Below, piece by piece: positions 1 through 5,856 of a stretch of DNA of 26,921 bases. The translations under genes were made by a program, and so were the position numbers. The stretch is from positions 1 to 26,921 of the forward strand of contig JAUNVJ010000013.1 in assembly GCA_030537695.1 (NCBI GenBank), read 5' to 3'. Each line of letters begins with the position of its first letter. Positions within the stretch are counted from its first letter, which is position 1. Source of the stretch: Tissierellia bacterium (GTDB lineage Bacteria; Bacillota_A; Clostridia; Tissierellales; Peptoniphilaceae). Under the pieces are notes generated by a model that made no database searches, was not told the origin of the DNA, and was given only the letters and a program-made list of their open reading frames with translations.

Positions 1-877
1 ATTTTTGAGGAGATAATTTCTGCGCACCGATTTTTTCAAGTGTTGGATAGTATATATACTCTAGATAGTACCGATAGGTAACCCTACTATTATCTTTTGT
101 GATAAGATATTCTGATTTGCTTATATCCATCCAATACTTTATAAAGGGATATATTTTTTCATGCATTGGAACAATCCTATCTGTACCGGCGTCTGTTTTT
201 CCACCGCAGATCATATAAGCGTCTTGTAGTTTAACATTAAACTTGGATATGCCTAGCATTTCGTTTGGTCTTAAACAAGCATAGATCATTATTAAGATTG
301 TGTTTGCCCAAGGATCTGATTTCGCCAACTTATATAATTTTTCGATTTCTTCTTCAGTAAATGTTCGTTTATCTGGTTTAGGTTTTTTAGGTAATGAAAT
401 AAAAGCAGCATAATTTTTATTAATATAATCATCGGCCATTGCTAATTTGTATAATTGAGATGACAATACTTTGACCTTATGGACGGTGCTATAGCTTTTT
501 TCGTCATCGATTAAATCATCAACAATATTTTGAATGTGTATAGACTTAATATCTGTGATTTGCTCGTTTTTGATATCCTCAAAGTACCTAAAAGTGGTTT
601 TATACATGGCAACAGTTTTCGCGGATTTTTTTGATTCTAGTTTGCTAATAAAACGCTCGTACAGATCAGATAGTGTTGGTACTCTTCTGACGATAGACGG
701 ATCTTTATTATAATCTGCTAGATAAATCATAGCATCAGATCGTTTTTCAAAATACGCAAGATACTGAAATTTTTGTTGACCAGTAGCAGTCCATCCGTCA
801 GTCACTCTTACAGCCCAAGGTTTGCGCCTATTTTTACCTAAACATATTACAGACCCATACCCATTTGGATGTCTCAT
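1..877 (-). CDS. int: Tyrosine recombinase (phage integrase), 3' part cut by window edge
   Basis: Integrates and, with an excisionase, excises the prophage by site-specific recombination. Reading leftward from ATG at 877 gives about 292 residues with no stop before the window edge. The start has an excellent AAGGAGG six bases upstream. The N-terminal 60 residues (beginning MRHPNGYGSVICLGKNRRKP) look like the arm-type DNA-binding domain. A core-binding SAM-like domain follows (about 65-165), then the start of the catalytic domain. The motif ACLRPNEML near residue 210 carries the first catalytic Arg. The HxxR and Tyr motifs should lie off the edge, since the family is usually 370-400 residues. 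It is the outermost gene and is transcribed away from the phage, so the attachment site is expected just beyond position 1. The candidate small RNA at 929-1003 runs on the opposite strand just upstream. Confidence 0.93.
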   Translation of the reverse strand, partial: MRHPNGYGSVICLGKNRRKPWAVRVTDGWTATGQQKFQYLAYFEKRSDAMIYLADYNKDPSIVRRVPTLSDLYERFISKLESKKSAKTVAMYKTTFRYFEDIKNEQITDIKSIHIQNIVDDLIDDEKSYSTVHKVKVLSSQLYKLAMADDYINKNYAAFISLPKKPKPDKRTFTEEEIEKLYKLAKSDPWANTILIMIYACLRPNEMLGISKFNVKLQDAYMICGGKTDAGTDRIVPMHEKIYPFIKYWMDISKSEYLITKDNSRVTYRYYLEYIYYPTLEKIGAQKLSPQK

Positions 878-892
878 TATAACCTCCTTAAA

Positions 893-922
893 TTGCACTT
901 TAAGCAGGCCATGTGATATAAT
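893..922 (+). promoter_or_regulatory. Predicted sigma-A promoter for a small RNA
   Basis: A -35 box TTGCAC (893-898) and a perfect -10 TATAAT (917-922) are separated by 18 bases. A TG one base upstream of the -10 makes it an extended -10. It faces rightward in the gap between the integrase start and the HIRAN operon, where no rightward gene exists. Transcription would begin near 929 and meet the terminator at 965-1003. Confidence 0.6.
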
Positions 923-928
923 ATAGTT

Positions 929-1003
929 GCTTAGGCTATTGGTTATATCAGTATGACCTCTAGTGATCCCTTATCTTGTTGCAGCAAGGTAGGGGATCTT
1001 TTT
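929..1003 (+). ncRNA. Candidate small RNA of about 75 nt
   Basis: A good promoter (893-922) and an intrinsic terminator (965-1003) on the same strand bracket about 75 bases with no open reading frame. This predicts a short stable RNA. It is antisense to any leftward transcript reaching the integrase leader. The layout resembles an antisense antitoxin RNA or an integrase regulator, but I found no type I toxin ORF opposite it. The stretch CTTAGG-cta-TTGG near its 5' end could pair, with a bulge, to CCAACCTAAG in the leftward terminator RNA at about 1014-1072. The existence of the RNA is inferred; its function is unknown. Confidence 0.45.
965..1003 (+). terminator. Intrinsic terminator of the candidate small RNA
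   Basis: The arms 965-978 and 985-998 pair over 14 positions, including two G-U pairs, around a six-base loop (979-984). Five T follow (999-1003). The T-tract orientation makes it a rightward terminator. Confidence 0.75.
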
Positions 1004-1013
1004 CTAAACTTAC

Positions 1014-1072
1014 AAAAAAAATCCTTAGGTTGGCCCGTCCCCTAATGATGGGGGAAGCTATACCCAAGGATT
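1014..1072 (-). terminator. Intrinsic terminator of the repressor-ImmA-HIRAN operon
   Basis: On the minus strand, ten-base arms (1072-1063 and 1029-1020, one G-U pair) enclose an inner CCCC/GGGG hairpin and are followed by eight T (1021-1014). It lies 45 bases past the stop of the HIRAN gene. It ends leftward transcription about 10 bases from the end of the converging small RNA. Confidence 0.75.
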
Positions 1073-1117
1073 ATCTTATATTAATTATATAATCCCTGGC
1101 TAGATTATCAAGTTGTT

Positions 1118-1852
1118 TTATTCTTCCTCCCATTCGATAATCAAGTCAAAATAATAGGGTCTTGTTTCAGATTTGACTTTTTCTTCCCCGTACTCGTCAA
1201 TGTCCCAATATTTATGTCTACCTCCCTTAAGTTCTAGGGTGTAGGTTGCTTCTTTGTCTGGCACCTTACAAACTTTTGAGGTCATTTTAGCCGGCACATA
1301 TCCAATGTGTCCCATATCTTCGTGTATGATCTTAATGGCGTTAGGATCATATGGATTGGTGGGTTCGGGCACTAATTTAACGCTATCTACTTCTTCCAGG
1401 TCATATTCCCATACATCTTCGGCATCTTCCAAAATTTCTTTATTGGTATAATCTTCAAAATTGCTATAATCGTAATTTTCTTTCACATAGTCTTTTATAA
1501 TTTTTTGTATAAACTTTCCTTGGTCATTTTCGTGTTGCACCCCTGCCACATATGTTTCAATGGTTTTGATAGGTTTCTTGACAGGTTTTATTGGTTTTTC
1601 TATGGGCTTATCCATAGGTGTTTCCATTGGTTTTTGAGTAGATTCTTTTATAGGCTTTTCTGTTGTGTTGTTGGCCTTTTTTATTGGTTTCTTTGATTCT
1701 CGTCGTTCTTTTATGATATGCACCATGTTGCCCAATCCTATAAATAAAAACACTATCCCAACAAATGTATTTCCATCGGCCAAACTACCAAAACCACCAA
1801 TGACACATATAAGGGTCGCTGCAATCCAAAATATTTTTAATAGTTTTTTCAT
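1118..1852 (-). CDS. Membrane-anchored HIRAN-domain protein
   Basis: 244 residues. Two hydrophobic segments (about 5-24 and 28-46) are followed by a basic stretch, giving a predicted hairpin anchor with a cytoplasmic C-terminus. Residues 52-98 form a low-complexity linker rich in Lys-Pro-Ile repeats (KPIKK, EKPIKE, KPIEKPIKP). A HIRAN domain follows (about 99-205): TYVAGVQHEN starts it and VPEPTNPYDPNAIKI plus HIGYVPAKM are its hallmark core. About 50 extra residues separate the first strand from the core. HIRAN domains bind DNA ends or stalled forks in helicases such as HLTF; small stand-alone HIRAN proteins have no settled role. GAGGA precedes the ATG, 17 bases after the ImmA-like gene, so it is the last gene of the repressor operon and probably expressed in the lysogen. 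It may be a lysogenic conversion or exclusion gene (inference). Confidence 0.8.
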   Translation of the reverse strand: MKKLLKIFWIAATLICVIGGFGSLADGNTFVGIVFLFIGLGNMVHIIKERRESKKPIKKANNTTEKPIKESTQKPMETPMDKPIEKPIKPVKKPIKTIETYVAGVQHENDQGKFIQKIIKDYVKENYDYSNFEDYTNKEILEDAEDVWEYDLEEVDSVKLVPEPTNPYDPNAIKIIHEDMGHIGYVPAKMTSKVCKVPDKEATYTLELKGGRHKYWDIDEYGEEKVKSETRPYYFDLIIEWEEE

Positions 1853-1869
1853 ACGAATTCCTCATTTTT

Positions 1870-2643
1870 TTATGATATTAATTGTTTTTGAGTAGTGATA
1901 GTAATAGCAAAATCTTTTATAACTGCCAATCTGTATTCTCCTTTTGATTGGCAGAATTTATAAAAACTATTGATATTATTCCCGTTATAATAGGCATACT
2001 CTAAATAATTATCCAATTGATGGATAATAAAATAAATAATAGGTTTCTTAACTTTAAGAGCTCTAATAATTTGGTTTAACGCTTTCTTATTAAATCCATA
2101 TCTATAGTATAAAAACTGTTTTAACCGCACTTCTAAAGCTTGATAACTCATTCCATATTCTTTTCTAAGATAGTCCAATGTCACATAAGGACTTTCAAAT
2201 TCTTTTATAATTTGCTGGTCGTTGATCATCATGATAGAGGCCATAACGTCGGCCTCCCGTTCGATGATTTCATCACTTTCTTCATACAGTAGATCCATAA
2301 AAGGTCTATTTTCATTTCTGTCAATATGGGCTAACCCATGGCTCATTTCGTGACAGGTTGAAAAGTTGAATCTTTCTATTACCATCATGCCCTTATTACA
2401 ACAAATGACAATTCCGTTTTTATTATAAAGAGTAGTACCCGCTATGCAATTTTTAAGGTTAGTGTTAAATTCATATTCACAAAACTTAAAATCTAATATA
2501 TCTTCGCAGTATTTTTTATAGTCATACCACCTCAAATTTATAGTACTCTTATTAAGATATTTAGCAACTTGACAGGATATATTTTCAATAAATTCATAGA
2601 GATCCTGATATTCATTGTGCGAAAATTGAAAAATATTAATCAT
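1870..2643 (-). CDS. ImmA/IrrE-family metallopeptidase
   Basis: 257 residues. The zinc motif HEMSH is at 98-102, and EREAD at 128-132 supplies the third ligand of the family. In ICEBs1 of Bacillus, ImmA cleaves the ImmR repressor and so induces the element. Here the start overlaps the stop of the repressor gene (ATGA), so the two are translationally coupled, as for a repressor and its protease. The C-terminal 110 residues are helical and hydrophobic-rich and may sense a signal or bind the repressor. The specific target is inferred from context. Confidence 0.85.
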   Translation of the reverse strand: MINIFQFSHNEYQDLYEFIENISCQVAKYLNKSTINLRWYDYKKYCEDILDFKFCEYEFNTNLKNCIAGTTLYNKNGIVICCNKGMMVIERFNFSTCHEMSHGLAHIDRNENRPFMDLLYEESDEIIEREADVMASIMMINDQQIIKEFESPYVTLDYLRKEYGMSYQALEVRLKQFLYYRYGFNKKALNQIIRALKVKKPIIYFIIHQLDNYLEYAYYNGNNINSFYKFCQSKGEYRLAVIKDFAITITTQKQLIS

Positions 2644-2996
2644 TCGTCCTCCAGTTTAGATTTTAAAAAATTATAATAATTTATTAACTCCTTTTCCATT
2701 TCAACTCTTTGTTCCTTTGGATACTTGCTCAAATCAATTCTAAAATACATTCCTTCAGGTTCCGTACTTTCGTGCGGTTTATTTTCTAAAATATCGGATT
2801 TTTGTATTTCAAAATAGTTTGCTATTTTTTCTATCACTCCCATTCTAGGGACAGATTTTTCCAGCAGCCATTTTCCGACAGTACTTTCACTCACGCCAAG
2901 AACTTCCGCCAATTCTCTATTATTAATGGAATGTAGGTCCATGTAATATCTTAGATTCTTGGATATATTTCTCATAACATCGTTTTTCATTTCCAT
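2640..2996 (-). CDS. XRE-family HTH repressor (CI-like)
   Basis: 118 residues from ATG 2996, with GGGAGG placed four to five bases upstream; a TTG at 2999 is a less likely start. The helix-turn-helix is at about residues 20-45 (NRELAEVLGVSESTVGKWLL), with a scaffold typical of the Cro/C1 superfamily. The C-terminal half is short and charged and lacks a LexA-type Ser-Lys peptidase, so inactivation should depend on the downstream ImmA-like protease rather than self-cleavage. It is divergent from the cro-like gene across a region with perfect palindromes. By position it is the lysogeny repressor. The leftward promoter overlaps operator O1, which predicts autoregulation. Confidence 0.88.
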   Translation of the reverse strand: MEMKNDVMRNISKNLRYYMDLHSINNRELAEVLGVSESTVGKWLLEKSVPRMGVIEKIANYFEIQKSDILENKPHESTEPEGMYFRIDLSKYPKEQRVEMEKELINYYNFLKSKLEDE

Positions 2997-3028
2997 CAAA
3001 CCTCCCGCAAACCTCCTTTTATACTATA

Positions 3029-3057
3029 ATTATAGAATAAAATTCTAATAAAGTAAA
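3029..3057 (-). promoter_or_regulatory. Leftward repressor promoter
   Basis: On the minus strand, -35 TTTACT (3057-3052) and a perfect -10 TATAAT (3034-3029) are 17 bases apart. Operator O1 (3033-3047) covers most of the spacer and touches the -10. Confidence 0.65.
3033..3047. promoter_or_regulatory. Operator O1, TAGAAT-AAA-ATTCTA
   Basis: A perfect 15-base palindrome with a three-base centre. It lies in the leftward promoter spacer, suggesting repressor autoregulation. It is identical, centre included, to O2. Confidence 0.75.
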
Positions 3058-3096
3058 GGGAAATATGAATAAAATAGATTTCTTTTCTATTTACCC

Positions 3097-3125
3097 TTGA
3101 CAGTAGAATAAAATTCTAGTATTAT
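3097..3125 (+). promoter_or_regulatory. Rightward early promoter
   Basis: Consensus -35 TTGACA (3097-3102), 17-base spacer, -10 TATTAT (3120-3125). Transcription would start near 3132 and cover the cro-like gene and early operon. Operator O2 (3104-3118) fills the spacer almost exactly. Confidence 0.75.
3104..3118. promoter_or_regulatory. Operator O2, TAGAAT-AAA-ATTCTA
   Basis: An exact copy of O1, 71 bases away centre to centre. It sits between the -35 and -10 of the rightward promoter, where a bound repressor would exclude RNA polymerase. Confidence 0.78.
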
Positions 3126-3157
3126 ATAATCAGCGAAAAGAAAGAGGGGTGAAAATA

Positions 3158-3349
3158 ATGCAAATATCATTGAAAGCTGCGAGAGTAAATGCTGGTTTGA
3201 CTATATTGGAAGCCGCTGAAAAGATTGGAATTGGTAAGGATACGTTGATTAAATGGGAGAAAAAACCGTGGACAGTTAATGTTTTGAATCAGAAGGCTAT
3301 TTCTGAAGCGTATAATATTTCCATTGATTTCATAAAATTTTTACCTTAA
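3158..3349 (+). CDS. Cro-like small HTH protein
   Basis: 63 residues from ATG 3158, placed eight bases after AGAGGGG; a GTG at 3149 overlaps that ribosome binding site and is less likely. The protein is almost entirely a helix-turn-helix (LEAAEKIGIGKDTLIKWEKK, about residues 17-36), close in form to Firmicute phage Cro-type regulators. It is the first gene after the rightward promoter and divergent from the repressor. It is expected to bind the TAGAAT operators and shut off the leftward operon during lytic growth (inference from position and size). Confidence 0.8.
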   Translation: MQISLKAARVNAGLTILEAAEKIGIGKDTLIKWEKKPWTVNVLNQKAISEAYNISIDFIKFLP

Positions 3350-3352
3350 AAC

Positions 3353-3367
3353 TAGAATTTAATTCTA
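3353..3367. promoter_or_regulatory. Operator O3, TAGAAT-TTA-ATTCTA
   Basis: A third perfect palindrome with the same half-sites and spacing but a TTA centre. It starts four bases after the cro-like stop, 249 bases from O2 centre to centre. No clear promoter overlaps it (only a weak TATAAG at 3366-3371), so looping or a transcription roadblock is possible. Confidence 0.68.
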
Positions 3368-3394
3368 TAAGATTAATTTAAGGAGGAAAAGAAA

Positions 3395-3595
3395 ATGACT
3401 ATGAAAGAACAAGTAGAATGTCTAAAACGATCAATACATTGGGTCCTTTGTCTTTTGCCAAAAGAAATTGAAAAGTTAGAAAAATCGATTGAAACCGCCG
3501 ACCCAATGACTCAGAATCTTTTAAAACAGCGTTTAAAAGAATTAAACTATGATCTGGCTCTAGCGGAAGAAATGGCACAAGAATATTTACTATAA
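3395..3595 (+). CDS. Small early protein of unknown function
   Basis: 66 residues with TTAAGGAGG well placed upstream. A short hydrophobic stretch (HWVLCLLP, about 16-23) is followed by charged, probably helical or coiled-coil sequence to the end (EIEKLEKSIETADPMTQ onward). No recognised domain. It lies immediately downstream of O3 and is co-oriented with the early operon. Confidence 0.6.
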   Translation: MTMKEQVECLKRSIHWVLCLLPKEIEKLEKSIETADPMTQNLLKQRLKELNYDLALAEEMAQEYLL

Positions 3596-3629
3596 ATTAT
3601 TAAAGATCCGGAAAAGGAAGGAGATAAAG

Positions 3630-3824
3630 ATGGAAGCAACATTAACAGTAAAAGAAGCGGCTAAAAGATTAAATAAGTCAGAAACTTTTGTAAGAGAAGG
3701 GTTAGCGAGGGGCTTATTACCTTTTGGGACAGGCTTTTCCATTGACGGAAAAAGACGCAGTTTTGTTATATATCGTAAAAAATTTGAAGAATATGTAGGA
3801 AGTATCGAAGGAGGGAAAGAATGA
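3630..3824 (+). CDS. Excisionase-like small HTH protein
   Basis: 64 residues with AAGGAGATAAAG before the start. The N-terminal TVKEAAKRLNKSETFVREGL is the winged MerR/excisionase-type helix-turn-helix. The rest (RRSFVIYRKKFEEYV) matches the wing and final helix of helix_turn_helix_17 proteins. Such proteins act as Xis or as small transcription factors. An integrase in the same prophage makes Xis plausible, but the gene sits in the early operon rather than beside int, so a regulator is also possible. Confidence 0.7.
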   Translation: MEATLTVKEAAKRLNKSETFVREGLARGLLPFGTGFSIDGKRRSFVIYRKKFEEYVGSIEGGKE

Positions 3825-4024
3825 CGAAACTGGAACGCAGGATACGTCAAGGAATAGGTATTACTTTAGCAGTTGCACTAGCTTATGTAGGATTTACAGC
3901 TCTCATTGAATATTTTTTTCGGTTTATTTTGTGGCTTGATAATTTTGAGCCAATAAGAATTAGTTTAGCTGGAGTTGTATTAATTGTATTGGTTTATATG
4001 GTTGAGAATGGAGGAAAACAATGA
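3821..4024 (+). CDS. Small two-helix membrane protein
   Basis: 67 residues; the start overlaps the preceding stop (ATGA). A basic N-terminus (KLERRIRQG) precedes a long hydrophobic segment (about 11-37) and a second one (about 46-61), predicting a two-helix inner membrane protein with both ends inside. No family is recognised. Tight coupling on both sides shows it belongs to the early operon. Exclusion or small regulatory roles are possible but unsupported. Confidence 0.6.
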   Translation: MTKLERRIRQGIGITLAVALAYVGFTALIEYFFRFILWLDNFEPIRISLAGVVLIVLVYMVENGGKQ

Positions 4025-4218
4025 CTTTAGACCAAATAATTAACCAACTAGAGGACTTAAAAGAACATTGCGAAGAATTAGTCATGTACGAAGGTGATAT
4101 TTGGACAAAAGACGTATGCGCCTTGGATAAGGCGGTTGAAGTTTTGAAGTTAAATAAAAGCCTTACTGATAAGGTTGTGCCTCATGGGTATTACCTCGTG
4201 AACGGTCAAGGAAATTAG
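4021..4218 (+). CDS. Small acidic protein of unknown function
   Basis: 65 residues; the start overlaps the previous stop (ATGA), implying coupled translation. The first 30 residues are helical and acidic (LDQIINQLEDLKEHCEEL), a pattern common in small phage proteins that count or chaperone. No catalytic motif is seen. It is the last gene before a 109-base gap. Confidence 0.55.
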   Translation: MTLDQIINQLEDLKEHCEELVMYEGDIWTKDVCALDKAVEVLKLNKSLTDKVVPHGYYLVNGQGN

Positions 4219-4235
4219 AGATGTTTTTAATGGGC

Positions 4236-4277
4236 AAAAAAAAGTCTCTTGCAAGCGACTAACTTAAGACAAGAGAC
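4236..4277 (-). terminator. Terminator-like hairpin facing left
   Basis: GTCTCTTG (4244-4251) and CAAGAGAC (4270-4277) form an eight-base stem with an 18-base loop. Eight A precede it (4236-4243), which are eight T on the minus strand. It therefore looks like an intrinsic terminator for leftward (antisense) transcription, although all flanking genes run rightward. On the rightward mRNA the hairpin has no T tract and may instead act as a processing or stability element. Confidence 0.5.
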
Positions 4278-4327
4278 CAAAACATAATATATTTGCTCTT
4301 ATTATATCACAATAAGGAGGATTTTAA

Positions 4328-4693
4328 ATGTTTGAAGTAAAGATAAAAATTGATGGTTTGGATCTATTGACAGAGGCAATTGCCTTAGTAGGGTCGGCGA
4401 TAGCACACCACAACGGAATGGAAAATACAGAGAAAGCCTTACAGAATATAGGGAGCGCCAATATAACAGAGCCAAAAACAGAAGTAGCACAACCTGTCGT
4501 ACCAACGACAACCAAGTCATACACATTAGATGAATTAAGCAAAGCGGCAATCGGATTAATGGATGCCGGTAAACAACAAGACCTATTATTTCTTTTAAAT
4601 AATGATTTTAAAGTTGCATCCTTACCGGAATTACCACAAGAGAGCTATGGCCAATTTGCCATCAAATTGAGGGAATTAGGAGCGGATATCTGA
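4328..4693 (+). CDS. Conserved-type phage protein upstream of DUF2800, function unknown
   Basis: 121 residues with AATAAGGAGG before the start. The N-terminal half (about 1-45) begins with a beta-like MFEVKIKIDGLDLL. A Pro/Thr-rich linker (about 48-68) leads to a compact C-terminal domain, whose ending FAIKLRELGADI resembles a repeat found in small phage replication-region proteins. The stop overlaps the next start by one base (TGATG), so it is coupled to the nuclease-like gene. I recognise the arrangement from Firmicute phages but know no function. Confidence 0.65.
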   Translation: MFEVKIKIDGLDLLTEAIALVGSAIAHHNGMENTEKALQNIGSANITEPKTEVAQPVVPTTTKSYTLDELSKAAIGLMDAGKQQDLLFLLNNDFKVASLPELPQESYGQFAIKLRELGADI

Positions 4694-5703
4694 TGCCGAA
4701 GGTACACGCAAGATTAAGCGCCAGTGGTAGTGGTAAATGGCTTAATTGCCCTCCCAGTCTACTGTTAGAGGAGCAATTTAAGGATAAGATAAGCCCTTAT
4801 GCCGCAGAAGGGACTCTTGCCCATGCGGTGGCAGAATTAAAAGCCACTAAATACTATCTTAAGGGGATAGGACCTAAAAAGTTTAAAAAAGGCATGGACG
4901 CCTTTAAGCAAGATGGTCTATGGCAACCTGAAATGGATGGATATACCGATGATTATCTGGACTACCTAAAAAAAGTAAGTATTGGGCTAAAAAGTAGCCC
5001 GTATGTGGCGATTGAAAAAAAGGTAAGCTATGACCAATTTGCAAAAGACGGATTTGGGACTTGCGACTGCATTATGATACAAGGTGACACCATCCACATA
5101 TGCGACCTTAAATATGGAAAAGGGGTGTCTGTATCAGCAGAGGATAACACCCAATTAATGCTATATGCCTTAGGCGCCTATTCCGAATATTCTTTTTTAT
5201 ATCCCATAAAAAAAGCAGTTTTGCACATTATTCAACCTCGACTAGATAACTATTCAAATTGGGAGATTAGCATTGACGATTTACTTGAATTTGGTGAGAC
5301 CGTAAAACAAAAATCTAGCCTTGCATTAAAAGGAGAGGGAGATTTTAACACCGGAGAGCATTGCCGATTTTGTAAAGCCAAGCCGAGATGCAGGAAGAGG
5401 GCCGATGAGAATTTAAAATTAGTCGGTTTTACTAAAATGCATCCGCCGCTTATAACTAATGATGAGGTGGGAAAGTATCTTTCAATGGCTCAAGATATTA
5501 AAAAATGGGTTAGTGATTTAGAAGATTATGCCCTTAATGAATGTTTGGCTGGAAGGGATATTGCTGGCTGGAAAGCTGTAGAAGGCAGATCTAATCGAAA
5601 AATCATAGATGATGAAGGATTTGCCAAAGCGCTTATAAAAGCCGGATATGACGAAGCATTCATATATAAACCAAGACAAATTGAAAAAATTACCAAATTA
5701 TAA
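4693..5703 (+). CDS. DUF2800 Cas4/RecB-like nuclease, ended by an in-frame TAA
   Basis: 336 residues to TAA at 5701. PD-(D/E)XK features are visible: AEGTLAHAVAE with His44, an Asp in FGTCDCIMI near 125, and CDLKYGKG with Asp138 and Lys140. Cys19 plus HCRFCKAKPRC (Cys224, 227, 233) form a Cas4/AddB-like iron-sulfur signature. The family is thought to process DNA ends in phage recombination or replication. After the TAA the same frame stays open for 50 more codons and closes with a TGA that overlaps the next start (ATGA). The ancestral protein was therefore probably 387 residues and this copy has a nonsense mutation. The catalytic core and cysteines are intact, so activity may remain. Confidence 0.82.
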   Translation: MPKVHARLSASGSGKWLNCPPSLLLEEQFKDKISPYAAEGTLAHAVAELKATKYYLKGIGPKKFKKGMDAFKQDGLWQPEMDGYTDDYLDYLKKVSIGLKSSPYVAIEKKVSYDQFAKDGFGTCDCIMIQGDTIHICDLKYGKGVSVSAEDNTQLMLYALGAYSEYSFLYPIKKAVLHIIQPRLDNYSNWEISIDDLLEFGETVKQKSSLALKGEGDFNTGEHCRFCKAKPRCRKRADENLKLVGFTKMHPPLITNDEVGKYLSMAQDIKKWVSDLEDYALNECLAGRDIAGWKAVEGRSNRKIIDDEGFAKALIKAGYDEAFIYKPRQIEKITKL

Positions 5704-5856
5704 AAATTAGTTGGTAAAAAAGATTTCGCCGAATTAGGAAAAGATTTTATTGAAAAACCACAAGGGAAACCGACGCTTGTAAAAGAAAGCGATAAAAGAG
5801 AAGCTATATCGAATGTAAAGAAAGCAGAAGATGTATTTAAGGAGGAAAATAAATGA
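5704..5856 (+). pseudogene. C-terminal remnant of the DUF2800 gene after the in-frame stop
   Basis: In frame with the upstream gene after TAA 5701-5703, this reads KLVGKKDFAELGKDF, then IEKPQGKPTLVKESDKR and on to a TGA at 5854-5856. This looks like a normal DUF2800 tail: a helix, then a linker with a PTLV..SDKR motif. Its stop forms the ATGA overlap with the DUF2815 gene, exactly as the coupled genes around it do. It has no start or ribosome binding site of its own and is probably untranslated unless the stop is read through. One base change (for example AAA, GAA or CAA to TAA) explains it. Confidence 0.7.

Noticed and set aside
1..877. attL beside the integrase
   Set aside because: The integrase gene runs off the left edge, so the attachment site would lie outside. 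No duplicated core could be identified within the window.
965..1118. Type I toxin ORF opposite the candidate small RNA
   Set aside because: The minus strand here holds a terminator and no short hydrophobic ORF with a start and ribosome binding site.
5701..5703. Reassigned stop codon (alternative genetic code) to explain the in-frame TAA
   Set aside because: Other genes in the window end normally on TAA, TAG and TGA, so a single mutation is the simpler explanation.
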